Origin: Tigriopus japonicus | Taxonomy: Eukaryota; Arthropoda; Copepoda; Harpacticoida; Harpacticidae | Length of the DNA: 64,000 bases | NCBI GenBank assembly: GCA_010645155.1 | Contig: CM021312.1 | Coordinates: forward strand, 5,225,158 to 5,289,157 | Direction: 5' to 3' | Shown here: positions 45,987 to 57,760 of the stretch, piece after piece | Numbering within the stretch: position 1 is the first letter of the stretch | Layout: each line of letters starts with the position of its first letter | The notes under the pieces: generated by a model | What the model was told of the DNA's origin: nothing | Seen by the model: only the letters and a program-made list of their open reading frames with translations | Database searches by the model: none | Position numbers and translations under genes: made by a program

Positions 45987-47502
45987 CGCCTAAACGAGGA
46001 TAATTGCAAGAGACACGGGCATAATCGGGGATTTCAAGTATTTTTTAGGCGATGACCAGGTTGGTAAGTCTATTGGGTTCTTCTTTTGTTATCAATGGTC
46101 CACTCTCAAATTTCAGGGAGGCCGATCAAATTAAGCGAAGATGGTCAGAATCAATGTACATAGTGACTCTTATGGGAGGAAATCGAGCAAATCGAAAGAA
46201 TGGAAAAACTCGTATTTTGTAGTGTGAAAGGGAAAATTTGGTCTTCTTAACATGATATTGGACAATTTTTTTTACGGATTGAAAATGTGTCAAAGTAAGA
46301 TATTCTGGACTTAAGATGTGATGTTTTGGCCGCTCTTAAAAATGGGGAGCGAGACATTCGTCAGGTGGACCACAGGGTGACTCTGAAAAAGGAATTTGTT
46401 TGTCAGAAAAACTTTAATTTGGCTGTTGGGATTATTTATTGTCAAATTTGTTCACTTATCCATTGAAGAAAAGTTCAGATAAAAATTTTCGTTTTTGCGC
46501 AAAAAGGAGCTGGTCCAAGCCACTTGTTAGCCAATGATGACGTGTTAGGGATGAAAAGCCGGACTGAAATATAGTCATTTTCCATTCAAATTCTCAATGC
46601 CATCGCAGTCCCTTCTTCCAGCGACTCTTTTTGTTTAACTCGCCTATTGTTGAGCATCCAAAATCCACCAATTCAGCGCGTTTCAGTATTTCCCACCTGC
46701 AAAAGATTCGCTTGTTTCTGGCACTAAATTTGACGCTTGCTTTCCACAGATTTTCTTTTCTGATGAGATAGGGTCATGAGATTGGCCCTATAAGAAGACT
46801 TTGAAATTTCACACAGCCGCCAAGTCATGGTGAACTATTCCAGGTTTTTTTTTTTTTGCTCCTTTATTAATTATATCTTCTTACCTAGGCACGCTGACCT
46901 TTATTTTCTTCACAATTATTGCTAACAGAGGGCGCTTGTCTTCATTTGGATTTGAACATATTTTGGCGCGTTTTTGACAAGTTTGTCCGATTTCTGGGGC
47001 ATTTACTTAGAAATAAAGAGGGACATACAGAAATTAAAATTATATTGTCTAACACTTTCAGAACGTTTGGGTGTTACAACACCCAAACAATATGCTTGTT
47101 TTAAATTTATTTTCTGTCGCCCCGGGAGATCTTAACGTTTTTTTAGTTAAAAAGAGTTGCTCATGAGAGAATCACCTTCATTCTCGTCATAAAAGTTTGA
47201 AATATGACCGAAATTTAACGAAGTTACGTGAAGTAGAATTCCGGAGGTAATTCTTTTAATTTTGCTAAGTTCTAAAGCTGTTGTTAAATTAGTTGTACAG
47301 TTCAAATTAAGTTGCCTTTTACATTGTAATACTTCGCATGTTTTTGCATGTGTGCGCGAAGTTTTAAATCTTTTTACATCATAGTTTATGTTCAGTGAGC
47401 CTGAGCCTTTAGATTTTGGGTGTTACAATACAATTGTCTGGAACTGCCTTTTGCATTTACGACATTTTGTACGATGAAAGTGAAAAATGAAAATTTTGTA
47501 TG
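45987..47502. other. upstream flank of FAM91A1 and gene-free DNA
   Basis: Holds the presumed FAM91A1 promoter (no TATA box evident near the ATG) and AT-rich sequence. A perfect 11-bp-arm palindrome, GTTTGGGTGTT-AC-AACACCCAAAC, lies at 47065-47088. No other gene was recognised. Confidence 0.4.
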
Positions 47503-47752
47503 ACAAAAATCAGACCTGTTCAATTATCTTATCTAGATAAAAGATAAAGATAAAAGATAAAAGATAGTTTATCTTTTATCTTTATCTAGATACTTTTTTC
47601 GGGAAAGTATATTAAAGTATCTTTATCTAGATACTTTTTTCGGGAAAGCATCTTAAAATATCTTTATCTAGATACTTTTTTCGGGAAAGTATCTTAAATT
47701 ATCTTTATCTAGATACTTTTTTCGGGAAATTATCTTAAACTATCTTTATCTA

Positions 47753-49393
47753 CAGTCAGGAGCAAAAGTATTTGTAATTTGACGAGAAAACCAGAAAATC
47801 CTTTATATCCAATTAAATACTATGCTAAGAAGTTTGTAAGAATATAATATTTTTTTCCGATTAAGAATAATACCAGTTTCCCGCAATTGTTTTATGAAAA
47901 TGTCTGAAACTAACTTTTAATTATTAAAAATAAAATTTTAGATAGTGCAAAAGTATTCGTAACGCGCAAAAAAGTTAACAAAATAGGTTTATAAACAGAT
48001 TTTTCATCAGAAAAAATTGATCGAAAGATGTAGAACATTCTGGAAAGCCGGAGAAAAGTCATTTGGTCTCCTTTTTCCAAGATTTTCTAGATCTTTCTTG
48101 GATCTTATAAATTTTACGGAATTGAACAATTGCTTCACAGTCAGCCAATCATGACCAAGGTCAAAGGAACTCGACAAGGACTTGAAGTTGAAGATAGTAA
48201 GTCTTCATCATGGAGGCAAGGGCTACAGAGCCATTTCGAAGCTTCTGGACATCCCGATTTCAACGATTCAGTACGTCGTGAAGAAGGCACAAAAGAACGG
48301 AACGGTTGAGAACCTCCCAAGATCCGGTCGTCCAAGGAAACTGTCAGCCAGACTTGAGAGGAAGATTGTCAGAGAGGTCACAAATAATCCTCGAACAACG
48401 GTCAAGGACATCCGGAACAGTCTCAGTGAAAATGGATTGTCCATCTCGAGGTTTACTGTTGCTCGCTCACTTCACAAAGCAGGATTGAAGTCTTGCCGCC
48501 CACGGAAGACTCCCTTGCTCAAGGATAGACACTTGAAGGCTCGCTTGGAATTTGCCAAGAAGTACCTTGACAAGACCAGTGACTTTTGGTCTAGGGTTCT
48601 TTGGTCAGATGAGACAAAGGTTGAGCTTTTTGGTCACAACGATGTTCAAAGGATTTGGCGACGTAAAGGAGAAGCGTTTCATCCAAAAAACACCATCCCT
48701 ACGGTCAAGCACGGTGGAGGATCGATCATGTTATGGGGCTCCTTTTCCGCCAAAGGCACCGGTAACCTCGTGAGAATTCATGGGACAATGAAAAAAGAAG
48801 ACTATCGGGATATCTTGGCTGAGAATCTCCAGAGTTCAGCGGGGAAACTTCGGCTTGGTCGACATTTCGTCTTCCAGCACGACAACGACCCTAAGCACAA
48901 CAGCATTTTGGTCAAGAAATGGTTGAAGGACAATCGGATTAAGGTCTTGGACTGGCCCTCTATGAATCCGTACCTTAATCCAATTGAAAACCTTTGGAGA
49001 GAATTAAAAGTCCGTATCCGTGCAAGACGTCCAAAGACAATTGACGAACTGGAGCAAATCTGTTATGAAGAATGGGCTAACATTCCTTCAGATGTATGTA
49101 AAAATCTTGTAAATGATTATAAAAAACGTCTCTTAAGTGTAATTCAGCAAAAAGGGCATTCAATAAACTATTGACAAAATGTTACGAATACTTTTGCTCT
49201 TGGTCTAAAACATGTTCTGAGCAGTTTTTTAACCAAAATCTTGTAAATTTTTAAAAAGAAAAGTATCATAGCTTTTAAATGATAAAAGAATAACTAAGGA
49301 GCAAAATGGTTCTTAAATGTATTTTTCAAAAATCGAGTATCATTTAAAAATCAATAAAATTTTCGAGGTTACGAATACTTTTGCTCCTGACTG
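47753..49393 (+). mobile_element. full-length Tc1-type transposon with IR/DR ends
   Basis: 1641 bp between TA dinucleotides (47751-47752, 49394-49395). Outer ends are CAGTCAGGAGCAAAAGTATT and, reversed, the same. A second copy of the core (GCAAAAGTATTCGTAAC) lies about 190 bases inside each end, at 47947 and 49181, giving the inverted-repeat/direct-repeat arrangement known from Tc1 elements such as Sleeping Beauty. Confidence 0.96.
48182..49174 (+). CDS. Tc1-family DD34E transposase, start codon displaced by a frameshift
   Basis: 330 codons, cut-and-paste transposase. There are two N-terminal helix-turn-helix motifs (residues about 5-35 and 72-104) with the GRPR linker at 49-52. The catalytic triad is D143 (LWSDET), D234 (FQHDNDPKH) and E269 (NPIENLW), with 34 residues between the last two. 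The C-terminus is complete. The frame itself opens without an ATG; the natural start appears to be the ATG at 48151, which is one base out of frame with the rest, so a single-base indel near 48180 probably separates start from body. The remainder has no stop, which indicates a young copy. The element is likely non-functional unless another start is used. Confidence 0.95.
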   Translation: MKLKIVSLHHGGKGYRAISKLLDIPISTIQYVVKKAQKNGTVENLPRSGRPRKLSARLERKIVREVTNNPRTTVKDIRNSLSENGLSISRFTVARSLHKAGLKSCRPRKTPLLKDRHLKARLEFAKKYLDKTSDFWSRVLWSDETKVELFGHNDVQRIWRRKGEAFHPKNTIPTVKHGGGSIMLWGSFSAKGTGNLVRIHGTMKKEDYRDILAENLQSSAGKLRLGRHFVFQHDNDPKHNSILVKKWLKDNRIKVLDWPSMNPYLNPIENLWRELKVRIRARRPKTIDELEQICYEEWANIPSDVCKNLVNDYKKRLLSVIQQKGHSINY

Positions 49394-49602
49394 TAGATAC
49401 TTTTTCAGGAAAGTATCTTAAACTATCTTTATCTAGATACTTTGCGGAAAATACTATCTTATCTAGATACTTTTTCAAAGTATCTTGATCAGGTCTGACA
49501 AAAATGTCCATTTTGACCTCCAAAAAGCCGCTTCGGGTTTATGATAACTCTAATTCCCACGCAATCTATGTATGTTTTTGATCGTAATAAGAATATGATA
49601 AC

Positions 49603-50091
49603 TAGGGACGGGCAAAAAGTGCAAATCAAAACAAGCTTTTGGTTAGCAAAAGTTGCACAAAAATCAGCCCAAAATCGTAAAATAAAGTGCAAAAAAAGGT
49701 CAAAAGCGCAAATAAAAACCAAAAAAGCGCAAATAAAATTTAAAAAATCCGCAAAAAACTGAAATTTCCGAAACAAAAAGCTTTAAATACTTTCTTGTCA
49801 CCTGCTTGTCATTTTTCAATCTTGAGGAGCAAAATTTAGCTATTGAAGTACGTGTAGTAATCAATACTATGCTAGCCTACGCTAGGAGTCGAAAAATCAG
49901 GTTTGGTTTTCAAATTTGAAAAAATCTTCCAAAAGTAAACATTTGCAAAGAAGAAATAGCTAACTCTCAACAATTTGTTTATTTTAGGCCGAATTCGTAA
50001 AAAAAATCGTGCAAATAAAGGCGAAAAGTGTAAAAAGGCAAATAAATGGGTTTGTTACCAAAAATCTTTTTACACTTTTTGCCCGTCCCTA
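49603..50091. mobile_element. hAT-like non-autonomous element (TAGGGACGGGC ends)
   Basis: 489 bp with ends TAGGGACGGGCAAAAAGTG and, reversed, TAGGGACGGGCAAAAAGTG, and a perfect 8-bp duplication ATGATAAC (49595-49602 and 50092-50099). Subterminal AGTGCAAA/GCGCAAATAAA motifs recur. No transposase. Confidence 0.92.
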
Positions 50092-50996
50092 ATGATAACT
50101 CTTCATTTTTGTTTTGGCAGGACAGGTCAAAATAATAATAAGTATAAACTAAATCATACTTGGATTTTTTTTCGGAAAACCGTGATCTAATTATCTTCAC
50201 ATCGCTAAGTTGAATGTTCATCTAAAAATTTAAGGAAATCTACTGAACAGACGTGTCTTCAGACGTTTGAGTATGGTTTTTCTCGAAGAACCATGCTCAA
50301 TTTGGACCAAAAGCGATTTTTCAAAATCTTACAGAATTTCACAAACTTTGAATTGAACACGTACCAACGAGCCCTTTTCATGATTCATAAGGCATTTTTC
50401 AAAACTACGGATTTTAAGTGTGCTTTAGATCATATTTTTATTATTATGACTTGCAACTAAATATAAAAAAATGACGTATTTTCATGTTGTTTGTGTGAAA
50501 CCTACGACTTCTTTCTTCGTAATGTAAAGGGCCAAAGTTGTTTTGATGATTTTCATGCACCTTTATAACATCACAAAGAAATAACAGAAGCCAAAGTTAT
50601 GAATATATTTAGCACTTTCATACCAATTGGGGTGTTGTGGCACCCAAAAATTTAACCTTTGATCTAGTCACGGTCATGCAGTATAACACATTGAATTTGT
50701 TGTATTCAATACCAGTACTATGGTACCTTCCTACCTTAAAAATATTTCACGTGTACAGTGTGTAACAAAAGTTTCGTCCTAAAAGAGATAATTGACGACC
50801 TTCTTTAATCTAAAAAAATGTGAGTGAAATCATTCTTGAATAGATATTGCCCTCTGTTGACACATAAATGAGGTTGAATGATTGCGATTCCAATCATTAA
50901 GGACAGGTTCAGTTGCTTTTTAAAAAAAAGTTATTATCTCATAAAGGCATTTCCGCTCTGAAATAGACGTCCAACCCAAAAATGCATAGTTTATTT

Positions 50997-51312
50997 TAGT
51001 GATGGACCGAAAGCGCTTTCGGTTTCGGTTTCGGTTATTCCTACCGAAACCGAAAGCAGACATGCACTATAAAGGACGGAGTTTGACAACAAAATCGAAA
51101 AAAAATTCGTCTAAAACCCCTGAAATTCAAGTTTCCCGATTTTTCAAAATCTAAGCCCTACCCAACATCGAACACATGAGCAATTTAATTTTTAAGGTGG
51201 ATTTTGTATTTACACAATTTTGTAGTCAGCTGCTTTCGGTTTCGGTTTCGGTTAAGCCCTCTTTCGGCCGAAACTTTCGGTTTCGGTTAAGAGCCCTTTC
51301 GGTCCATCACTA
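50997..51312. mobile_element. hAT MITE with CGGTTTCGGT arrays, copy 2
   Basis: 316 bp beginning TAGTGATGGACCGAAAG and ending with its inverse CTTTCGGTCCATCACTA. The flanks GTTTATTT (50989-50996) and GTATATTT (51313-51320) match at 7 of 8. TTTCGGTTTCGGTT arrays lie inside both ends. It is homologous to 44940-45255. Confidence 0.9.
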
Positions 51313-51320
51313 GTATATTT

Positions 51321-53518
51321 CCAAAGGACGAAGAAGTGATAGTTAATTTGGTAAAGTTGATCGAACCGGCAATATAATAACGTTCATCAAATGATGAGTT
51401 TCAATATAACAAAAAATATTACAAATAATGCTGGGCTGTGAAAACACTCTAGCATGTGGGTGCGTTCGTTTGATAGTAAGTTCCTTTGTGTTTGGAATCA
51501 ACTGGACATGCACAATTGTCGCGCGCTCAAGTGAGTGTTTCAGATCATACCGCCAGTGGCAAAACGGCTATTGGCTGTGTTGAGTTGCTCAATGCTCACC
51601 TAAAGAACCTCTTGTAAAAGAAGCGTTGTCAAGACACTAGCAACAGAAAATTCATGGCGGCGAAAAGGCTAAGCTTAAAAAAATCCAAACAAGACAGAAG
51701 CTCACATTTCAATGTAGTGAATATGGATCCTTGAGAGAATCTTTTTGGCCATACCGTGCAGTTTAAACGTTTTCGTTGACTAATATGTGCTCAAACATCA
51801 TCTGCTTTGTGTGTTCCCGAATGATTTTTCAAACAGTTTGCTAGGCAGACCTCGCGTCCGCTGTTCTAGTGACCCCGACATAGCGGGCCTGCATTAATGG
51901 CCCTCGTCGTCGTATTAGTGGCTCTTGTGGATGGTGCCAGACTTTTGTGGGTGTTGATTCGGACTTGGACGTTTGCGACGGATTATGGGTGTAACTACAG
52001 ATATATCATATCCTGCCACGTCTCCGAGCCATTCCCATGTCTCAAGGCCGATTATTTCCCCAAAGGTGGGGTGGTGGGGCAAATGTATGATCTCCGCTTG
52101 CTTGAGTACTTGATCCTGTGTATGATATATTTGTGCGTGTATTCTTTGTAAAATACAGTAGTCTACTAATATCTCTTGACTCACTCTTACCGGACCATGG
52201 GTCACTCAAATTCTCTTTTCTCTTAACTCCACAGAGAGCCCCAATTTGGAACAATTGGATTCTTCAATGAATTCTGTAAATGCAAAGGCTTGTGTAAATC
52301 AGTGTGCGAAGTTATACGTCCCTTAATTTTAGAACACGCTTACAATGACATTTCCATGACTTACTGAATGCACGAAAACTTTTTTCTGCAATTCTGTTTT
52401 CCACGGTACCACTTTTCCGTGTAAGACATGACCGTCTAAGCTACTTGTTACCCATTTTCCGATTATATATTTTTCCAAATAAATCATGTTTCCGAATGGC
52501 TAGGGTTCCGATTTACCTCGGTTTTTTCCGACGATACACAAATGATTATTCGGAAATCTGGTAAGTAAGCCACAAATCGTACTTTTGACTAATCGGACAT
52601 ATATCAGATTCGGAAAACTAGTATTTGGAATAGGTTACAATCGGAAAATGCGTGAACGGAAGGTTGTTATAAATCCCTTACTGGAATGATCTTTCGAAAC
52701 GCAGAAAAAGAACTCTAGCCAATGGTGTATAAAATCCAAAAACAGAAAAGCTTTTAGGTCATAAGTGTAAAGGCTATAAAGTACATCGCCCAAAGGATCC
52801 AGAACAAAGGAAATCTCTGGTTCTTAAAATTAAAGGATCTAGATGTAGTTGTAGATTAAAGTAATGTCAAGATCATGGCTTAGATGTGTGTTCTTGCATG
52901 TTTATTATTACTTAGTGGATCAAATTGATATCAAGAGAAATTTTGCAGCCTTTGTTGCCGCCCATGGAAAAAACGACTTCCAGCTAATCTTCGATCTTTG
53001 AAACATCTCTAAAAAGTACCAAATTAACAACTATAATCTCTGTAGCATCTTCAATCTTTGGAACATCTTCAACCCACGGAATGCTTCCAATCTATAGGAC
53101 CTCTATTTCCTAGTACACTTTCGATTTCCATTCATCTAACAAGCTCCACTATTTCCTGGAAAAATGGGGTTACTTTGTGTTGGAATATCTGAGCAAAGCC
53201 TCTTTATTAATCGCCCTTAGTTATTGGAATTTAGTGGCTGCATGTGAAAAGTAGTAGTTTTCTCTTAACATTAGGTTATTTCCATTAAACATAATAAAAA
53301 ACCTACACGGTTCAAGTACATAACATTTGCTATTAAATAATGTATAGTTCACCGAAAATGGGAAAAACTTCATAAGGGAGTGATTTCTTGCCCTTGCGGC
53401 TCGTTTGTTTGGATTTTTTCCCTCCTTCTATTTCCTCCTCGTCTCTCGACCAATCAGAAACGAGATCACGAAATGAGACTTACCTTCTTTTACAAGAGCT
53501 TCTGTATGCTCACCCATT
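51321..53518. other. gene-poor interval
   Basis: No convincing gene. 51545-51585 (CATACCGCCAGTGGCAAAA) resembles 14278-14300, indicating a dispersed repeat. Open frames around 51897-52254 overlap on opposite strands without recognisable domains. Confidence 0.4.
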
Positions 53519-53672
53519 GGGCTTTTCATGCTGAGCTGTTTGTTTGTCCGCTCCTAGACAAGGCAGAGGGTGCTTCATTAAAGGAAAATTTAGATCTGCT
53601 TTTTTTTTCATTTTACATACCCCTCTACCTTGTCTAGGTGTGGACAAACAATCAGCTCAGCATGAAAAGCCC
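53519..53672. mobile_element. fold-back MITE
   Basis: 154 bp with near-perfect inverted arms of about 54 bp, beginning GGGCTTTTCATGCTGAGCTG and ending with its inverse, around a loop of about 50 bases. The target duplication is unclear (CATT/TATT). Confidence 0.75.
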
Positions 53673-56600
53673 TATTGACTTCTATTAATATTAGACCGAG
53701 TGTAAGCCTAAAAATATGTCTCCGGTCGCCAATTGTTGAGCAGACAAAAGTGCGGGAATTTGAAATGTATGACCAGGCAAATGTCAACCATGCAAATGTC
53801 AACCATGCAAGTGATGAGTCAAATGTGGAATTCAGTAATGATTTTGGGTCATTTTTTGTTATTGCTAGTGGTCACTTTCTTGAAAGAACGAAGACGTCAT
53901 TAGGTGACCATGCCATGGATTTGAATACTACAACTGGGAACTTTTTTGCCAATACATTGAATAAGTCACTGGTAGGAAGAACACAAATTTAAGCTTTTGC
54001 GTTATATAGGGTTAATCCAATGCATATATGGACAAAAACTGACTTGTGGCTTCAAGAACGAGTTTTGAAAAGTTGGTCTTGATTCGCATGTTTGGTCACA
54101 CTAACTGTCCGCTCAACAGTTGTGAGAGCGACATTTTCCTCATAAATTCAACGCATTCCGCCCTGCTTGCCAAATCAGCCAGACTAAAGCTTGCACGCTA
54201 TCTAGTGATTATAATTGATCTAAGTGCTCACCACATTTTGGCTAATTCAATGGTTGTTGTGAACAATTCCAAATTTATTGGAATCTTCCCCTTTAATTCC
54301 TCCTATCAGCGTTGCCAGGTGGCCGCCGCGGCGACCAAAATTTACAAAAGTGGCAAAATTTTGAAACCTGATGGCCATGTGAAAAAAGAGTGGCCGCCGG
54401 GGGGAAATTAGCCGCCAAATAGCAACTTTTGAAGCCTGCTGGCCACGGGCAAAAAATTATTAGTGGGAGTTAATGGCAACGAGTAAATGTCGATAGGCTG
54501 TTACTTATTAATGTGACTGCCGACTAACAACTTCAGGTAATGGCGACGATGTGAGGTCCGGACGAAAGAACAACAAAGAAGTGTTGCCAGATATTTCAAA
54601 ATCAGTAGTTTCAAGTTAATAATGGCAAGTGCCAATTAACAGAAAAGATTTACCTTTCATTTTAAATATGTTCCACTTTCAAAACAGAAAGAAAAACGTC
54701 TTAAGATATTGCCTGAAGGAAAATTTTCATTGTTCAAACAAGCACTTTTGATCTGAAATTCATTCTTGCAAGTAAAGTATTCTATGTAGAACATCTGAAT
54801 TGCTTTAAATCAATACAACTTAGGTTTTCAAATTTGTTTGCTGAAATGCCAAAGCATGACAGTATCAATTTGATTCCATCTAGCCTAATCTGACTCTCTT
54901 TTCGATATTTTTTTGCATGATTTGTTCGTAAAGTTATGGTATCACTGGTTCGCTCTTTCGACCGGACCCCTCATTGTCACCATTACCCAACTTCAATTAA
55001 TAGATTTTAGGACGTCTAGGCGCACACTACCTTTCACGGGCACAGACAAAAGTGACAACTTTTGAAAGACGATATACACAAAAAAAATAGTGGCTGCCGG
55101 GGTAAAATTGGCCGCCAAATGGCAACTTTTGAGGTGGAATTTTCGCAAGAGAAATTTTACGGCTTCTTGACCAAAATTGGGCATCCTCACTGGGAACTTT
55201 TGAAATTCGATGTCGGAGGAATTTACAAAGTGATTGCCAAATTGCAACATGGTACACTATTTGGCTCCCATTCAAAGTTCCCCTTTGTTCAATGTGCCCC
55301 TCAAACAAAGTCTTACGTGAGACAAAAGGGCATGCCTTTTCAGACCGCAGTCAATGGCTTTTTGAGCCGAAATTTTAATTTTAGCTTTGGTTACACTTCC
55401 GAAACCAATTGGATAAGCCAGTATCCCTGGATAAGCACAGTGAGAAAAAGGTTGTTGATTTTGTGCTCCGTAGTGTTGCGCCGCCCTATTCTGGTGATTC
55501 TGTTCTTTCCTGTTCTGTGCTCGATCAAATATTTCAAACGGTCCGTTGCTCCACAACAAACGGTCGAGAATGAGATGCGATCGTAGAATTTTAGTGAAGC
55601 AATGAGACACCAGTGGCCACGACGGTGCTACGGAGCAAAAAACAGGCCCAGCTGATGTTTACTGAGCTTCCCTTATTGTATGCATGCACTTAAAAGAATG
55701 GAGCTTGAAAGATTAATAATTTTGTTGGGAAAAAGCCAAAAGCTGCACACTGAATATTTCCAATTTTTGAAATTTACAATTACCCAACTTCAAACACAAA
55801 TTCGCTCTTCTAATGAAATTTGCAAAATGAAAGAAAGACATAATTCTTTTATCTAAAACAAAGTTAACGTAGTTTCAGAGCTTTTTGCCAAAAAAAATGA
55901 CAACAAAAATTTCTAAAAAAGAAAGCACTTTTGGTCAGTCATATCGTCGCATCTTCTAATTATTTTCATTTTTCTTATCACATGCGGATGAGCAATGTCT
56001 TAATTTGCAAGAAGTTTTAGGTTCGATTCTCCTCCCAAACCTTTCTCAGGAAAGCTTTTGTATGGTACGAGGCGCCCGCCAGATCAAATGCCAATCTATC
56101 TGCTGAGAGCAAACCATGAGATAAATTGCAAAAAATCAACTCTCCCTGAATCTTTTGAGTCTTGGCATTTTTTTTTGTTTTACACGTGGTTACAGTAGGA
56201 ATCAACCCCTAGCTATCAGCAAAATTACCCGTTACGTCACTTCAGAGCATTCAGGATCAGATTTATTTTTTATTCCATTGAAAGTTTTAAGTTACATGAT
56301 ATTCTTGCAATTATGTGGTTATGTGGTTTTAGGAAAATATGATCCATGTATGTTGTACACTCTTATCAATGTTATTTTATCATTGAATCCCTATTTTTAC
56401 ATTTGCCACCCTGAACATTTTTACTTCTGCTGCCCTGAATTTCATGCGTCCTTGCCTAACTAAAATCAGGAATGCTACCAACAATGATAAGATGGTCTAT
56501 TTGAATGAAAATATGTTTTCTGTCGGCCTTTTTCCATGAATATTTTTGGGGCAATCAGGCTACACAATGACTTGGTGACTTATAAACGTAGAATTTTGCA

Positions 56601-57149
56601 ACATGAAATAGAATTACGAACAAGGCTTGCTCTTGAGTGCACCATGTGGATCTGTTGACCTTTTCTTCAATTTTTCCAGAGCACACCTGATCAAGTCAAG
56701 TCTTCCAATTAGGTGAAGCAGGACTGACTAAGTGTTACTCGCTCGACCATATTAAACTTAAAATATTTTGAAGTATAGTCATGTAGTTAAAAAATTAGTG
56801 GATTTTCAAAATGTGTCAGCAAGACGAAATCTCATGCTCTATATTTGATAAAAACTGGAAACGTTAGACTTAAGTGAAAGTACGAAACCGAACTATGGCC
56901 AAATTTTGATGAAATCCAATTTGGCCTCAATGGCAAAACTGATCGGAGGGGTCCGGTCGGTAGTGACTAGGGACAGGAATTTAAGACGAATAAACTTATT
57001 CACCTTTTTTGTCTTTATTCGTCTTTTTTCCCCTTATTTGGCTAATTTGGATTTTATTCATCTTTTTTCGTCTAATCTGGCAATTTTACTCAACTTTTTC
57101 GTCTAATTAGTCAAAAGTTGGAACTTTTCTTAGGTTTGAAGCTTTTTCC
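53673..57149. other. gene-poor interval with dispersed repeats
   Basis: 54391-54440 and 55090-55137 share a GC-rich segment (GTGGCYGCCGGGG, then GCCGCCAAATRGCAACTTTT). 56965-57120 begins TAGGGACAGG and contains repeated TTTTCGTCTAAT motifs, possibly the left end of a hAT-type element cut by the LINE at 57150. No gene was recognised; frames such as 55062-55586 (174 codons) lack homologues and splice support. Confidence 0.4.
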
Positions 57150-57760
57150 TCGAATTTGGAATCAAATGCTCTAAAAGTGGCTCATGTCGTTCCTATCTTT
57201 AAGGGCGGAGATAAGTCACTCCCTGGTAATTATATGCCCATTTCTCTGACTTCCAGTATTGCAAAGGTGTTTGAGAAGATCATGAAGTCCAAGCTTGTTA
57301 AGTATTTCGAAGCCCATGATATCATTCCCCCGGGCAGCATGGGTTTCGAGCCCATTTTAGTAGTTACCCAAATGGTTGACCATATCAAGCAAATCATTGA
57401 GGGGCTTGAAAGTCATGAGTCAGTTGATGTAGTCTATCTTGACTTTGCCAAGGTCTTTGATAAGGTAGATCATGGTCTTTTGCTCAATCAACTCAAAGCA
57501 TTTGGGATCCAGGGCAAGGTCTTGAATTGGATTGGTAGTTTCATGAGTGATAGGAAGCAAATAGTCAGGTTGAAGGATCATTTAGTGGCATGTATGATGT
57601 CAAGTCAGGTGTTCCACAAGGTTCAATCCTAGGTCCGCTCCTGTTTATTCTCTTTATTGCTCCTCTCCAGAAGTTTAGAACAAACGCCAGTATTTCTTTA
57701 TATGCTGATGCAAGAAGCACTGGAATCATGAAGTGGGAGGCTAGCAATGAGAATAATGAT
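57150..57760 (+). pseudogene. non-LTR (LINE) reverse transcriptase fragment
   Basis: Recognisable RT blocks: VVPIFKGGDKSLPGNYMPISL, then SVDVVYLDFAKVFDKVDHGLL (the catalytic aspartate block), LNWIGSFMSDRKQIVRL, and, after a frameshift near 57590, SGVPQGSILGPLLFILFI and a YADA segment in place of YADD. It is 5'-truncated, frameshifted and mutated at the active site. The blocks and their spacing fit jockey/CR1-like LINEs. Inactive. Confidence 0.92.

Larger units (their letters stand above)
47511..49497. mobile_element. hAT-like element, copy 3 of the CAGACCTGTTCAA family, split by a Tc1 element
   Basis: The ends are CAGACCTGTTCAATTATC and, reversed, CAGACCTGATCAAGATAC, flanked by a perfect ACAAAAAT duplication (47503-47510 and 49498-49505). 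The orientation is opposite to copy 2. The internal 42-bp units (TATCTTTATCTAGATACTTTT with TTCGGGAAAG) are interrupted at a TA by the Tc1 element at 47753-49393. About 344 bp remain once that element and its TA are removed. Confidence 0.93.

Noticed and set aside
55062..55586. 174-codon plus-strand open frame
   Set aside because: It begins inside a dispersed GC-rich repeat, has no recognised domain or splice signals, and competes with long minus-strand frames.
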